Below are positions 23,446 through 35,579 of a DNA stretch of 64,000 bases, one piece after another; the first letter of the stretch is position 1; every line of letters starts with the position of its first letter. The notes under the pieces were generated by a model. It did not search any database, was not told the DNA's origin, and saw only the letters and a program-made list of their open reading frames with translations. The translations under genes were made by a program, and so were the position numbers. Origin of the DNA: Omphiscola glabra (lineage: Eukaryota > Mollusca > Gastropoda > Lymnaeidae); NCBI GenBank assembly GCA_964017045.1, contig OZ024802.1, positions 33,339,802 through 33,403,801 on the forward strand, given 5' to 3'.

Positions 23446-24345
23446 ATTGAAATGTCACATTAGGAACTGGCGTCAGCGGGCCGTCGAGTTATTGCTCCTT
23501 ATGCCCTCCCCAAAGCGACCCCCTAAGTCCGAAAATCGAGACGCGAAGCGGCACGTTGGAGATGTCCTTTTGCCAGGACGGCCCCCACCTGAGTTCGCTC
23601 GATCGGAACTTCTGCTGGAGGCCGCCCCAACCCAAAGACACCCAATTGGTCCGACACTGTGAACACACACAGTGCACACGATCGACTTTCCTAGGAGTTG
23701 GGGTGGTAAATTTACGTCCTCATATCTTCCCCCTCCCATCCCGAGCAAGCGTCAGACGACCTCTAAGAGGGGTTCTAAAGTGTGTTTCCACCTCGCAACT
23801 AGTTTGCACAGTAGCTGGGACGAAACGGTTGCCTAGGAGCAGCTTTCTCATGGCTGCATATCTAGAATCATCGGCCAGAGACTTCCACCTGACCCTCTCG
23901 CCTCATATCCTTTAACGGCACCTTGTAATCATGAGCCCTATCCTGTCTCTGTCTTTTCCTCCAACTGTGAAAACATCACAGCTGGCAGTCCTGTGGGAAC
24001 TGTTTAATTCCGGCAGGTACCATGCATGTCTTTGTCTTTGTTTGAGGTGATCTTTAAAGACGGATATGACGTATATAAAAAAAGTTATCATACGACCATC
24101 TACCCTCTTCGCAAACAAACTCCCCCCCCCCCCCCCCCCCCACTTAAGGCTTTGGTAAGTAGGTTAAAAATGACCTCGTGACAAAAGTTGAATTAGACAG
24201 ATCTCTTGTGAAATGAATTTACTGTAACTTTTAGTTCTTCTGTGTCCACTTTTTATTGGATTAAAAAAATGAAGAAACAAAAAGAAATTACGAGATGTGA
24301 TTCAGAGTTTACGATAAATGAAAATGTCCTCCCTTAAATTTCCCC
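23446..24345. other. GC-richer intergenic block of unknown nature
   Basis: 23460-23910 has higher GC and CpG than its surroundings and overlapping ORFs on both strands (119 aa plus, 91 aa minus). None has a family motif I recognise. It could be an old transposon fragment. A C-run of about 20 lies at 24121-24141. Confidence 0.45.
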
Positions 24346-25393
24346 AACTGTGAAGTCCTATACCCTCTTCCCAGTGCCATATGAGTCCACTGTGAAGTCG
24401 TATACCCTCTTCCCAGTGCCATATTAGTCCACTGTGAAGTCATATACCCTCTTCCCAGTGCCATATTAGTCCACTGTGAAGTCCTATACCCTCTTCCCAG
24501 TGCCATATTAGTCCACTGTGAAGTCCTATACCCTCTTCCCAGTGCCATATTAGTCCACTGTGAAGTCCTATACCCTCTTCCCAGTGCCATATTAGTCCAC
24601 TGTGAAGTCATATACCCTCTTCCCAGTGCCATATTAGTCCACTGTGAAGTCCTATACCCTCTTCCCAGTGCCATATTAGTCCACTGTGAAGTCCTATACC
24701 CTCTTCCCAGTGCTATATTAGTCCACTGTGAAGTCCTATACCCTCTTCCCAGTGCCATATTAGTCCACTGTGAAGTCATATACCCTCTTCCCAGTGCTAT
24801 ATTAGTCCAATGTGAAGTCCTATACCCTCTTCCCAGTGCCATATTAGTCCACTGTGAAGTCCTATACCCTCTTCCCAGTGCCATATTAGTCCACTGTGAA
24901 GTCATATACCCTCTTCCCAGTGCCATATTAGTCCACTGTGAAGTCATATACCCTCTTCCCAGTGCCATATTAGTCCACTGTGAAGTCATATACCCTCTTC
25001 CCAGTGCTATATTAGTCCACTGTGAAGTCCTATACCCTCTTCGCAGTGCTATATTAGTCCACTGTGAAGTCATATACCCTCTTCCCAGTGCCATATTAGT
25101 CCACTGTGAAGTCCTATACCATCTTCCCAGTGCCATATTAGTCCACTGTGAAGTCATATACCCTCTTCCCAGTGCCATATTAGTCCACTGTGAAGTCATA
25201 TACCCTCTTCCCAGTGCTATATTAGTCCACTGTGAAGTCATATACCCTCTTCCCAGTGCCATATTAGTCCCCTGTGAAGTCATATACCCTCTTCCCAGTG
25301 CCATATTATTCCACTGTGAAGTCATATACCCTCTTCCCAGTGCTATATTAGTCCACTGTGAAGTCATATACCCTCTTCCCAGTGCCATATTAG
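24346..25393. repeat. 42-bp minisatellite, about 25 copies
   Basis: Unit AGTGCCATATTAGTCCACTG plus TGAAGTCATATACCCTCTTCCC. Since 42 is divisible by three, the minus strand shows a 14-residue periodic ORF (WTNMALGRGYMTSQ). There is no start context or non-repeat domain, so it is not called as a gene. Confidence 0.95.
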
Positions 25394-25450
25394 CCAATGG
25401 TAGGGCCCCGTAGGCTTCGAGCTTCTTTCGGGTCCCTCGAAAATTTTGAA

Positions 25451-26055
25451 TGCTCTTGGTGGGCCCCTGCTCTTGGTGGGTACCTGCTCTTAGTAAGCCC
25501 CTGCTCTTGGTGGGTCCCTGCTCTTGGTGGGCCCCTGCTCTTGGTGGGCCCCTGCTCTTGGTGGGTACCTGCTCTTGGTGGGTACCTGCTCTTGGTAGGC
25601 CCCTGCTCTTGGTGGGTACCTGCTCTTGGTGGGCCTCTGCTCTTGGTGGGTACATTCTCTTGGTGGGTACCTGCTCTTGGTGGGCCCCTGCTCTTGGTGG
25701 GTCCCTGCTCTTGGTGGGCCCCTGCTCTTGGTGGGTACCTGCTCTTGGTAGGCCCCTGCTCTTGGTGGGACCCTGCTCTTGGTGGGTACCTGCTCTTAGT
25801 AAGCCCCTGCTCTTGGTGGGTACCTGCTCTTGGTGAGTACCTGCTCTTGGTGAGCCCCTGCTCTTGGTGGGTACCTGCTCTTAGTAAGCCCCTGCTCTTG
25901 ATGGGTACCTGCTCTTGGTGGGTACCTGCTCTTGGTGGGCCCCTGCTCTTGGTGGGCCCCTGCTCTTGTTGGGTACCTGCTTTTAGTAAGCCCCTGCTCT
26001 TGGTGGGTATCTGCTCTTGGTGGGTACCTGCTCTTGGTGGGTACCTGCTCTTAAT
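25451..26055. repeat. 17-bp minisatellite, about 36 copies
   Basis: Unit TGCTCTTGGTGGGTACC, with GGGCCCC and TTAGTAAGCCCC variants. It starts about 60 bp after the 42-bp array. Confidence 0.97.
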
Positions 26056-26415
26056 AAGCCCCTACGCTTCAGCCTACTCAACCTTATGGATAATACGGCC
26101 CTGCACCCTCCTCCAAACATCTACACAGAAAAAAGGGGGCAGGGGTGTTCCTCGAGAGTTGTCCTCACACTCTTGAAGAACGCCAATAAGGACCGCATTG
26201 AGAATCCCTGGTCTAATGGGCTGTACGTGCTGTGTGTTCAAGTTTGGGAATCTAGACCAAGAAACAGCTGCTCCAATCACTCACACCTTTGAGGCGCGTG
26301 CTCTCCCTTTAATCCCACGACATCGTTTGCCTCCCTCCCGTCAGTCAGTAATTGGGAGTTGTTGCCCCTGTCAACAACAAAGTCGGTGGCACGCGTTTCG
26401 TCTCTCTTGGTTATG

Positions 26416-26600
26416 ACAGCAATAGATTCTTTGACTGCTTGAACTGGTCTGCGACAGCAGTAGTTTCTTTAACTGCTTTAACTGGTCTACGACAGCAATA
26501 GTTTCTTTAACTGCTTTAACTGGTCTATGACAGCATTAGTTTTTTTGACTGTTTGAACTGTTCTCTGACAGCAATAGTTTCCTTGACTGCTTAAATTGGT
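26416..26600. repeat. about 38-bp tandem repeat, 5 copies
   Basis: Unit GACAGCAATAGTTTCTTTGA plus CTGCTTGAACTGGTCT. Confidence 0.9.
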
Positions 26601-26892
26601 CTAATTCAGGTCGACCATGTCCGTATTGAAAGAGAAATGGTGAAAGCGCTCTCTTCTGCTCTACACAATTGCAGTAGAGATCGGCCATGTTCGTCACACA
26701 AGTGACAGACAATTAAGTAATCCCGGAGTTTAATTCAGAATTGAGAGAAAATGTGTTTATAGAACAATAGAAACGGTCGTTAGCAGTCATTGGGGTATGT
26801 GGGGGAAAAAAAAAGGGGGGGGGGGTATTTTTAAAAGTCAATATTTGTATCAAGTATTTTTTTTTAACAATGATTTTTACGAAGTCAATTTG

Positions 26893-27855
26893 GATGAAGG
26901 AATATCCTTCTGGAATGTATTTCTGAAGAAATGTGTTCTGGAGGAATGTATTTCTGAAGGAATGTCCTTCTGAAGGAATGTCCTTCTGGAGAAATGTATT
27001 TCTGAAAGAATGTCCTTCTGGAGAAATGTATTTCTGAAGGAATGTCCTTCTGGAGGAATGTATTCTGAAAGAATGTCCTTCTGGAGAAATGTATTTCTGA
27101 AGGAATGTCCTTCTGCAGGAATGTATTTCTGAAGGAATGTCCTTCTGGAGGAATGTATTTCTGAAGGAATTTCCTTCTGAAGGAATGTCCTTCTGGATGA
27201 ATGTATTTCTGAAGGAATGTCCTTCTGGAGGAACGTATTTCTGAAGGAATTTCCTTCTGAAGGAATGTCCTTCTGGATGAATGTACTTCTGAAGGAATTT
27301 CCTTCTGAAGGAATGTCCTTCTGGATGAATGTATTTCTGAAGGAATGTCCTTCTGGAGAAATGTATTTCTGAAAGAATGTCCTTCTGGAGGAATGTATTT
27401 CTGAAAGAATGTCCTTCTGGAGAAATGTATTTCTGAAAGAATGTCCTTCTGGAGAAATGTATTTCTGAAAGAATGTCCTTCTGGAGGAATGTATTTCTGA
27501 GGGAATGTCGTTCTGTAGGAATGTATTTCTGAAGGAATGTCCTCTGGAGTAATGTCTTTCAGAAGGAATGTCTTTCTGAAGAAATGTCTTTCTGAAGGAA
27601 TGTCCTTCTGGAGGAATGTATTTCTGAAGGAATGTCCTCTGGAGTAATGTCTTTCAGAAGGAATGTTTTTCTGAAGGAATGTCTTTCTGAAGGAATGTCC
27701 TTCTGGAGGAATGTGCTTCTGGAGGAATGTCTTTGTGAAGCAATATCTTCTGGTGGAATTTTGTTTCTGACGGAATGTCTTTGTGAAGGAATGTCTTTCT
27801 TAAGGAATGTCTTTCTGAAGGAATGTCTTTCTTAAGGAATGTCTTTCTGGAGGAA
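26893..27855. repeat. 16/32-bp palindromic minisatellite
   Basis: Alternating GAAGGAATGTCCTTCTG and GAGGAATGTATTTCT units. GAAGGA-ATG-TCCTTC is a perfect 6-bp inverted repeat with a 3-nt spacer, repeated many times. The right third is simplified to GAAGGAATGTCTTTCT. Confidence 0.95.
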
Positions 27856-28204
27856 GTTTGTTCGAATGTGAAAATATCCTCGAGACATTAATGTGTACTG
27901 TTTTTATTATATGTGTGTCAAATCAATATTTTTTAAACATGTTCATGTTCTTTTCTTTTTGTGTATGTGTGGGGGAGAGGGCTGGGGAGGAAGGGTTGGA
28001 GACTAGGGGGATGGTTGTATGTCAGGGGAAGGGTTTGAGGTTGGAGAACAGGGGACGGGTTGTAGGCAATGGGAGTTTGCAGGACAGGGGAGCTATTGTT
28101 GGAAGGTTAAAGGATGCCTTGGGTTGGATTAAGTAAAGAGTCATTCGTTTTTTCCTATGTATGTGTAAGTGACAGTTTAAAAACAGACATCCATACGCCA
28201 AATA

Positions 28205-28413
28205 AATCATGCAGGGCACAACTAGAGGAGGGAGAAGAAGAGGAAGACAGAGAAAAAGATGGGAAGATAACATCAAAGAGTGGACGGGATTAAAACTAGG
28301 CGATGCTGTACGTAGTGCAGAAGACAGAGAGGAATGGAGAAGGATATTTTTCATGTCATCTGTGGCGCCCCAACGGTCCAAGGACTAAGGGACATGGTGA
28401 TGATGATGATGAT
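28205..28413 (+). pseudogene. second copy of the same LINE, 3' end only
   Basis: From 28209 the + strand encodes MQGTTRGGRRRGRQRKRWED and on to SVAPQRSKD, with a TAA at 28386-28388. It is the same C-terminus as the minus-strand copy at 4380-4590, at about 75-80% by eye, and it too ends in GACATGGTGATGATGATGAT. In the first copy the reading frame stays open to the TGA of the tail; here it stops earlier. Upstream of 28205 homology ends abruptly, as expected for 5' truncation during target-primed insertion. Confidence 0.85.
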
Positions 28414-29039
28414 CCATACTTTTCCACACACACAATTGTTGGTCACTGTTCTCGATCAGTCTCATGACGTGCATTGACGACTCAAGAAAATCTTAAGCTT
28501 AAGTCGAATTTTTTACGATTTAAGTTTTTCTTATTGAAAACATAGGACAAGGAAAAAAGAAGTTATTGAGATTATTAATTTATTTTTTAGGCCTGAAAAT
28601 ATTTTGCCTCGTGACGTCCTTGAACTTAGAATCGCTCATCAGTTGATCATCAATATAAAGGCAAAAATGTGGGCTCAGAATGGTCCCAATAGAAATCCAA
28701 TGTTCAGTGTTCAGCTTAGTGGTAGATTGTAGAGAAAAATAGTTCTTACTAAAAAAACATGTAACCGAATCTGTTAGAAGGGAGGGAACGCGTGTGCTAT
28801 AGAGAAGGGGGGGGGGGCATTGCTTTTTTTTTTTTTTATTTATTTAAAAAAAAAAAATCCCAAAACCTGATACTGCTGAGCATTAATGGCCAGATTTTTC
28901 AGCGACTTAAAGGCGCTGGTGTTAAGTGCGGGGGTTGAGGGTAGGGGGTGAGGTATGGGTGGTTAGAAGGTGTATGGTGTTTGATGTGATAAGTGGCTGG
29001 GAGATAAGCTTGGGGTGCAAAATGTGAGCATTTCGTGGT
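28414..29039. other. AT-rich intergenic, nothing recognised
   Basis: G, T and A runs at 28808-28858, otherwise featureless. Confidence 0.6.
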
Positions 29040-29326
29040 GAGGTTGTCTAACAGAGTTTGTGTGAGGTAGATGGAGACGATGTCAAGCAGAGTGTGTGTG
29101 AGGTAGAGGGAGACGATGTCAAGCAGAGTGTGTGTGAGGTAGAGGGAGATGATGTCAAACATAGTGTGTGTGAGGTAGAGGGAGACGATGTCAGAGTGTG
29201 TGTGAGGTAGAGGGAGACGATGTCAAGCAGACTGTGTGTGAGGTAGAGGGAGACGATGTCAAGCAGACTGTGTGTGAGGTAGAGGGAGACGATGTCAAGC
29301 AGACTGTGTGTGAGGTAGAGGGAGAC
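29040..29326. repeat. 36-bp tandem repeat, about 8 copies
   Basis: Unit GTGTGTGAGGTAGAGGGAGA plus CGATGTCAAGCAGACT. Confidence 0.95.
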
Positions 29327-30116
29327 TTAGTGGATTCACCGTCCAACCTAAATGTTTTTTTTCTGAGAATCTACTCACTAGGTCACTAGTACAGCTGTAC
29401 ATACGAGTGTATGTAGAAGAATGATAAACTGTAGAGACGAGAGTCCGTGGGAGGTTGTATCTTGGGGCGCCATATTTCTTGCTGGAATTAGAGAACATCT
29501 TCTTACCATTACAGGAAAACATCTTCTTACCATTACAGGAAAAAATTTGTGCGTGTGTGTGTTGGCCTCAGAAACTCGTGGTGACACGTTGATGTAATAA
29601 TGCTGGCCCATAATGTTCAGATTAGACAAAACCCTGTGTGACTATGGCGGTTTTGGTGCTGGGGAATATGATAAAATCTGGCTGATGAACTATTAAATGT
29701 GCTTTAAGGAAAAGGGGGGGGGGTGTGGAATGGCTGAAAAGGTGGTGGCAACAAAGCAAATCTTGAATATGGTATAACGTTATAGTTTACTATGATCATC
29801 AAGTGAAACTGGTGTAACTTGGGGGCTTGTTGGGGTGGGGGTTTGACTTGAACTTTGAGAAGATACTTATCTATGAATATGTCATCTCCCAGGTCTTGTA
29901 CATTATCATGTTTACGATTGTTTAACATTTTAAAAAACCACACAGCAAAGTATTTTAAGGAAGGAGGGGGGGGGTCTCCTGGTTAAAGATGTAATCGGGG
30001 AAGCAAAGTAATTCTACTCCGTCTTAAAGTTCGGTCTTTCGAAATGCGCAATTGCCTGTAAACGCGTAAGCTGTCAAGTGAGTCCAACGCGCGTGAGTTT
30101 TCTCTTGAATGGTGTA
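29327..30116. other. intergenic, nothing recognised
   Basis: A 20-bp direct repeat (AACATCTTCTTACCATTACA) at about 29493-29536. No gene. Confidence 0.6.
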
Positions 30117-30206
30117 ATAATGACATCACACAATCAGGAGGCCATGACACATGACGTCACAATCAGGAGGTCCTGGCAGATGACGTCACAATTAGAAGGC
30201 CCTGAA
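30117..30206. repeat. about 30-bp repeat with CRE-like cores, 3 copies
   Basis: Units of the type GATGACGTCACAATCAGGAG plus GCCCTGG. Two units carry the palindrome TGACGTCA and the first has TGACATCA. Confidence 0.85.
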
Positions 30207-30311
30207 TAACTTACGATACCGGACTTTGTCCGACTCTCAAAGTCTGATTTACAAAAATTGTCTGACAAAAATCGTTTGTGTTGTATTTAACCACAATGGT
30301 TGACTTGGCGA

Positions 30312-31634
30312 AGTGCTTGCCAACTGGCACGCAATATAATTTACTACCTGTGCCAACAGGCACGCAATATAATTTACTACCTGTGCCAACAGTCACGCAA
30401 TATAATTTACTACCTGTGCCAACAGGCACGCAATATAATTTACTACCTGTGCCAACAGGCACGCAATATAATTTACTACCTGTGCCAACAGGCACGCAAT
30501 ATAATTTACTACCTGTGCCAACAGGCACGCAATATAATTTACTACCTGTGCCAACAGGCACGCAATATAATTTACTACCTGTGCCAACAGGCACGCAATA
30601 TAATTTACTACCTGTGCCAACAGGCACGCAATATAATTTACTACCTGTGCCAACAGGCACGCAATATAATTTACTACCTGTGCCAACAGGCACGCAATAT
30701 AATTTACTACCTGTGCCAACAGGCACGCAATATAATTTACTACCTGTGCCAACAGGCACGCAATATAATTTACTACCTGTGCCAGCAGGCACGCAATATA
30801 ATTTACTACCTGTGCCAGCAGGCACGCAATATAATTTACTACCTGTGCCAACAGGCACGCAATATAATTTACCATCTGTGCCAACAGGCACGCAATATAA
30901 TTTACCACCTGTGCCAACAGGCACGCAATATAATTTACCACCTGTGCCAACAGGCACGCAATATAATTTACTACCTGTGCCAACAGGCACGCAATATAAT
31001 TTACTACCTGTGCCAACAGGCACTCAATATAATTTACTACCTGTGCCAACAGGCACGCAATATAATTTACTACCTGTGCCAACAGGCACGCAATATAATT
31101 TACTACCTGTGCCAACAGGCACGCAATATAATTTACTACCTGTGCCAACAGGCACGCAATATAATTTACTACCTGTGCCAGCAGGCACGCAATATAATTT
31201 ACTACCTGTGCCAACAGGCACGCAATATAATTTACTACCTGTGCCAACAGGCACGCAATATAATTTACTACCTGTGCCAACAAGCACGCAATATAAATTA
31301 CCACCTGTGCCAACAGGCACGCAATATAATTTACTACCTGTGCCAACAGGCACGCAATATAATTTACTACCTGTGCCAACAAGCACGCAATATAAATTAC
31401 CACCTGTGCCAACAGGCACGCAATATAATTTACTACCTGTGCCAACAAGCACGCAATATAAATTACCACCTGTGCCAACAGGCTCGCAATATAAATTACC
31501 ACCTGTGCCAACAGGCCCGCAATATAAATTACCACATGTGCCAACTGGCACGCAATATAAATTACCACCTGTGTTAACAGGCACGCAATATAACTTACCA
31601 CCTGTGCCAACAGGCACGCAATATAATTTATTAT
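30312..31634. repeat. 33-bp minisatellite, about 40 copies, hairpin in each unit
   Basis: Unit AGGCACGCAATATAATTTAC plus TACCTGTGCCAAC. The unit junction GTGCCAACAGGCAC is a perfect 5-bp stem with a 4-nt loop. Because the unit length is a multiple of three and lacks stops in at least four frames, long PTGTQYNLLPV-type and shadow ORFs appear on both strands. Variants (TAAATTACCACC) cluster at the right end. Confidence 0.97.
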
Positions 31635-32179
31635 CTATATGCGCAAAGAAACGTTTTTCTTAATTCTTGATACAGTTTCTGTCGAACAATCACAAAACAG
31701 AGGGCATGAATTGTTCACCCATAGTTTAATCATTCACTGCTGAGCTGTTTCGATAAGTCTCAGTTTTTGCTGGCCGATGTCAGTTATTGTTTATTGGCTA
31801 TATTGTAAAAGTGTAGGGTAAAAGACACTCGCGTAGGTCTGAAATCATTGAGACACAATGTCTTCCGCACACCGGAGTATGCCATGTCATTAAAACGTAA
31901 TGTTACCTTTGCTGCCCACATGTTCCACACCGGACAAAATGTCAGGAGGTTTTCGTATTGAAAATAAATTGATGAGTCTCAAAACAGTCTGATCAATGAA
32001 ACCAATTTCTACCCCGACCGCTCCGACATTGGTTGTGTCGTGGTCATTTCTTGACCTATCACTGTTTCAGCAGTTTCAATGAGTCACGTCTGATCATCTC
32101 TGAAATATCAAATATAGTCACAGGCTATTGTCTATTTCTAAACAGAGGATAGAAATCGTTTGGAAGCCCCAAATTCTTA
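31635..32179. other. intergenic, nothing recognised
   Basis: No ORF, transposon end or repeat seen. Confidence 0.6.
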
Positions 32180-32399
32180 GCCAAGGCGGCAAATGGTATT
32201 AAATATGCCAGTGTGGCCAGGGCGGCAAATGGTATTAAATATGCCAGTGTGGCCAGGGCGGCAAATGGTATTAAATATGCCAGTGTGGCCAGGGCGGCAT
32301 ATGGTATTAAATATGCCAGTGTGGCCAGGGCGGCTAATGGTATTAAATATGCCAGTGTGGCCAGGGCGGCAAATGGTATTAAATATGCCAGTGTGGCCG
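32180..32399. repeat. 36-bp minisatellite, 6 copies
   Basis: Unit GCCAGGGCGGCAAATGGTAT plus TAAATATGCCAGTGTG. Confidence 0.96.
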
Positions 32400-33534
32400 C
32401 ATTGGAAATTCCCGTTGCATGCCTTTGAATTACATTTGACCTAGTTGCGGCTCTTATTGGTAAGCAAAAAAAATTTTAAAAATTAGCAGAAATGTCCAGT
32501 ATTGTTTGACCGTGTTTAGAAACACAGAATCAGATATCGAGATGCCGAACCTAAAAGATATCAGAATATTAAGGTTTTTTTTTATTCGATATCGTTTCTG
32601 ATCTAGAGTTTGAATGGAATAGTCAAGATAAAAGTGCACCACAGATATTCCCTCCGTGACTCCGTGGATTCGATTACAAACACAAGGAACGAACGATCGA
32701 GCGAGCATTTTTCCCCTCTTCCTGTCTGAGCACGCCGTCTGACAGAAAGGTTTGGGGGGAAAAGGGGAGGGGAGGCAGACGGGTGGACTGTGCGTGTGTG
32801 TGTGTGCAACAGATGTATGTCCTAGCTGGCCTATAACACAATGTTGAGATACAACAGTTAGGCACGAGCTTGTCGCGTCTCACAGTTGAAACTTTTAGGA
32901 TATCTGTTGTCACCGGGTACTTTGTGAATTTTCAGGAAGCCTGTGTTAATTTCCCTCACTAGCGTCGACTGTAAGTGTAAGTATGTGGCTACAATATATA
33001 GTTTCATAACGTTTACTGCAATTTCAGTAGATGTGTTTGCATCTGTTTTGGGCTTAGTTTCTCATATTGACATAGACATAGTGTTTACCTGTTGGGAAGA
33101 AGCCGTTGTGAGACAAGGCTAACAATGTACAAAGTCAGTTCGCTTCTATTGGTTTGCACTTGCAGTGAAGAATGTGTAATCCAAGCTTTACATACTGTTT
33201 ACCTAGCCGTGAGGTTGGTAATGAGGAGGAGAGATGGTGAGCTGGAATCAAGCGAACAATACTGAGAGGATTTGTTTCAAATATTTCGTTGTTACATTAT
33301 AGTAAATCTAAAACTTTTAAAAAACTCATACTATCATGTTCCATACCCTCCCCCCCCCTCCCAAATAAATAAAAAAGCAACGCGTTGAACGTATAGACCA
33401 CATACTTCAGCTTATGTTTTAGTTAAAATTGCTAGTCTGTGAGTGAGTGAAAGTGAATGAGTGTGTGTGTGTGGTGGGTGGGGGTTACTATACATAATAG
33501 TGCTATTGTGCTTTATGGCTCGTGACCATCTACT
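32400..33534. other. intergenic, nothing recognised
   Basis: Short minus-strand ORFs at 32454-32913 overlap in three frames and show no motif. GT run near 32792. C-run near 33350. Confidence 0.55.
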
Positions 33535-33740
33535 AAGATTCGCAATGTTTCAGCTCTGATTGACAACTTAGATTCGCAATGTTTCAGCTCTGGTTAACAA
33601 CTTACATTCGCAAGGTTTCAGCTGTGGGTTTCAAGTTATATTCACAAGGTTTCAGCTGTGGTTGACAACTTAGATTCGCAAGGTTTCAGCTCTGATTGAC
33701 AACTTAGATTCGCAAGGTTTCAGCTGTGGTTGTCAAAATG
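33535..33740. repeat. 34-bp tandem repeat, about 6 copies
   Basis: Unit AGATTCGCAAGGTTTCAGCT plus CTGATTGACAACTT, diverged. Confidence 0.9.
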
Positions 33741-33956
33741 GTTCCATCCGATCGACCTCTTAGTTCTTAATTGGCACTGGTCATTTCTTTGGCCATGGGA
33801 TTCTATGAATCCTTCGTAGGCAATAGGACTAGAATACTATCTCTAGGACTATTGTTTAAAGGCCGGCATATATCCTAGAAAATAAGAAGTTAACTTTTGG
33901 TGTAAAACTTGGACTCACTGAGAAAATACCCGGACTCAGTGTATTCAACTGCAACC

Positions 33957-34076
33957 AGTTAAGCTAAAATTATATATTTTAGTTAAGCCCTAATTCTATA
34001 CTTCAGTTAAGCCCTAATTCTATATTTCAGTTAAGCCCTAATTCTATATTTCAGTTAAGCCCTAATTCTATATTTT
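33957..34076. repeat. 24-bp tandem repeat, about 5 copies
   Basis: Unit TTAAGCCCTAATTCTATATT plus TCAG. Confidence 0.92.
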
Positions 34077-34788
34077 TTTAATCTAGACAAAACCTTACGA
34101 CTCCATTGTTGCTTATTTTTTAAAAAAGAGTTTTAAATAAAAATATTGAATGACACTTGAGACATATGAAAATAATAATTGTGATCTATTAACGTATTTA
34201 CTGATAGTAGTCAATGTGTTGCAATTTGTACTTTTTTTTTACAACGGACGAAATACGCTATTCCAGCTTGATCAAGTTCTTTCTTGACTAAATATTGACC
34301 TCTCAAGGACCCCCCCCCCTTTCCAAGTCACTGACTGTACTAGTTCTCCCATCATGCGTCCCTTAAACCTCCCCCCACCAACACCCCCTCCCCAAGCTCT
34401 TGTGGTTGACGATCTGTTTTAGTGTTACACCTTCCACTGCATTGAGCAGAGATAACTCTCTACCTCGGAGATAAATCTCTACCTCAGAGATAAGTGGTGT
34501 CCCATCACATTTTATATCCGGGGTTTATGTATTCTCATCAAGTCCAATCCCTTTGTTTAGCTTTCGTTTTGATCGTCCCATAAAAGTTGATTGGCATCAT
34601 GACTCCTCTGTCGTCAAGACAATTAAGTTTTCATTAAACTCATGTTGTTGATGTTGGTTTAAAATATAAAAAGTGTTACAACTTCTACAGGCGAATCTAT
34701 TGATGTCCCCCCTCCTCCCCTTTTTGTTTTCTTTTTTAAAGAAGACATTTAATAAATAAGAAGGCTGTAACGATGTTATCACATACAC
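34077..34788. other. AT-rich intergenic, nothing recognised
   Basis: C-run at about 34312-34319; no gene. Confidence 0.6.
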
Positions 34789-35579
34789 CAGAGGTCCTTA
34801 AACTGCAGCCCGCGGGTTAGATCCGGCCCGCCAGGGCTCCTTCCCCCCCCCAGCCCCCCCAAGCCGGTCCACACTTCCCATTGAAATAATAATAACTTTA
34901 TGTTGATTAAAATTGTTTTTCATGTTCAATAATTTATTGTATGTTCATGTATGTAGCACCAGAAATAAGATATGTTCAAGAATTTATTGTATGTTCATGT
35001 ATGTAGCACCAGAAATAAGATATGTTCAAGAATTATTGTATGTTCATGTATATAGCACCAGAAATAAGATATGTTCAATAATTTCTTGTACGTTCATGTA
35101 TATAGCAATAGAAGTAAGATATGTTCAATAATGTATTGTACGTTCATGTATATAGCACCAGAAATAAGATATGTTCAAAATTTTATTGTACGTTCATGTA
35201 TGTAGCACCAGAAATAAGATATGTTCAATAATTTATTGTACGTTAATGTATATAGCAATAGAAGTAAGATATGTTCAATAATGTATTATACTTTCATGTA
35301 TGTAGCACCAGAAATAAGATATGTTCAATAATTTATTGTACGTTCATGTATATAGCAATAGAAGTAAGATATGTTCAATAATTTATTGTAAGTTCATGTA
35401 TATAGCACCAGAAGTAAGATAGGTTCAATAATTTATTGTACGTTCATGTACCAGAAATGAGATATGTGGAAGATGAATAGGAATTTGGTTTTATTATTTT
35501 ATTTTAAACTATAATCCGGCACCCAACAGTTTTGTGGGCCAGCGAACCTTCCCCCCTCTTAAAAGTGTAAGGACCGCTG
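34789..35579. mobile_element. hAT-like element carrying an internal 50-bp minisatellite
   Basis: TIRs CAGAGGTCCTTAAACT / AGTGTAAGGACCGCTG. Flanks ACATACAC and ATATACAC (7 of 8). Subterminal GATCCGGCCCGCCAGGG and TTTGTGGGCCAGCGAACC. About 540 of its 791 bp is a tandem array (34921-35462). Confidence 0.88.
34921..35462. repeat. 50-bp minisatellite inside a hAT element, about 11 copies
   Basis: Unit TGTTCAATAATTTATTGTAC plus GTTCATGTATATAGCACCAGAAATAAGATA. AATAGAAGTAAG variants alternate with ACCAGAAATAAG. Confidence 0.95.

Noticed and set aside
23447..23915. Possible gene in a GC-richer block
   Set aside because: ORFs overlap on both strands and no motif, splice pair or codon pattern could be supported. 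Kept only as an unexplained block.
24309..25655. 448-codon minus-strand ORF with 14-residue repeats
   Set aside because: It arises from the 42-bp array, a multiple of three without stops. There is no non-repeat domain, signal peptide or gene context.
26160..26225. GAGAATCCCTGGTCTAATG as a hAT right end
   Set aside because: No matching left terminus or 8-bp duplication could be found around the two arrays to its left.
30278..31663. PTGTQYNLLPV repeat ORF (461 codons) and overlapping ORFs on both strands
   Set aside because: Four long ORFs overlap on both strands over the same 33-bp array, so the opening is a property of the unit and not evidence of coding.
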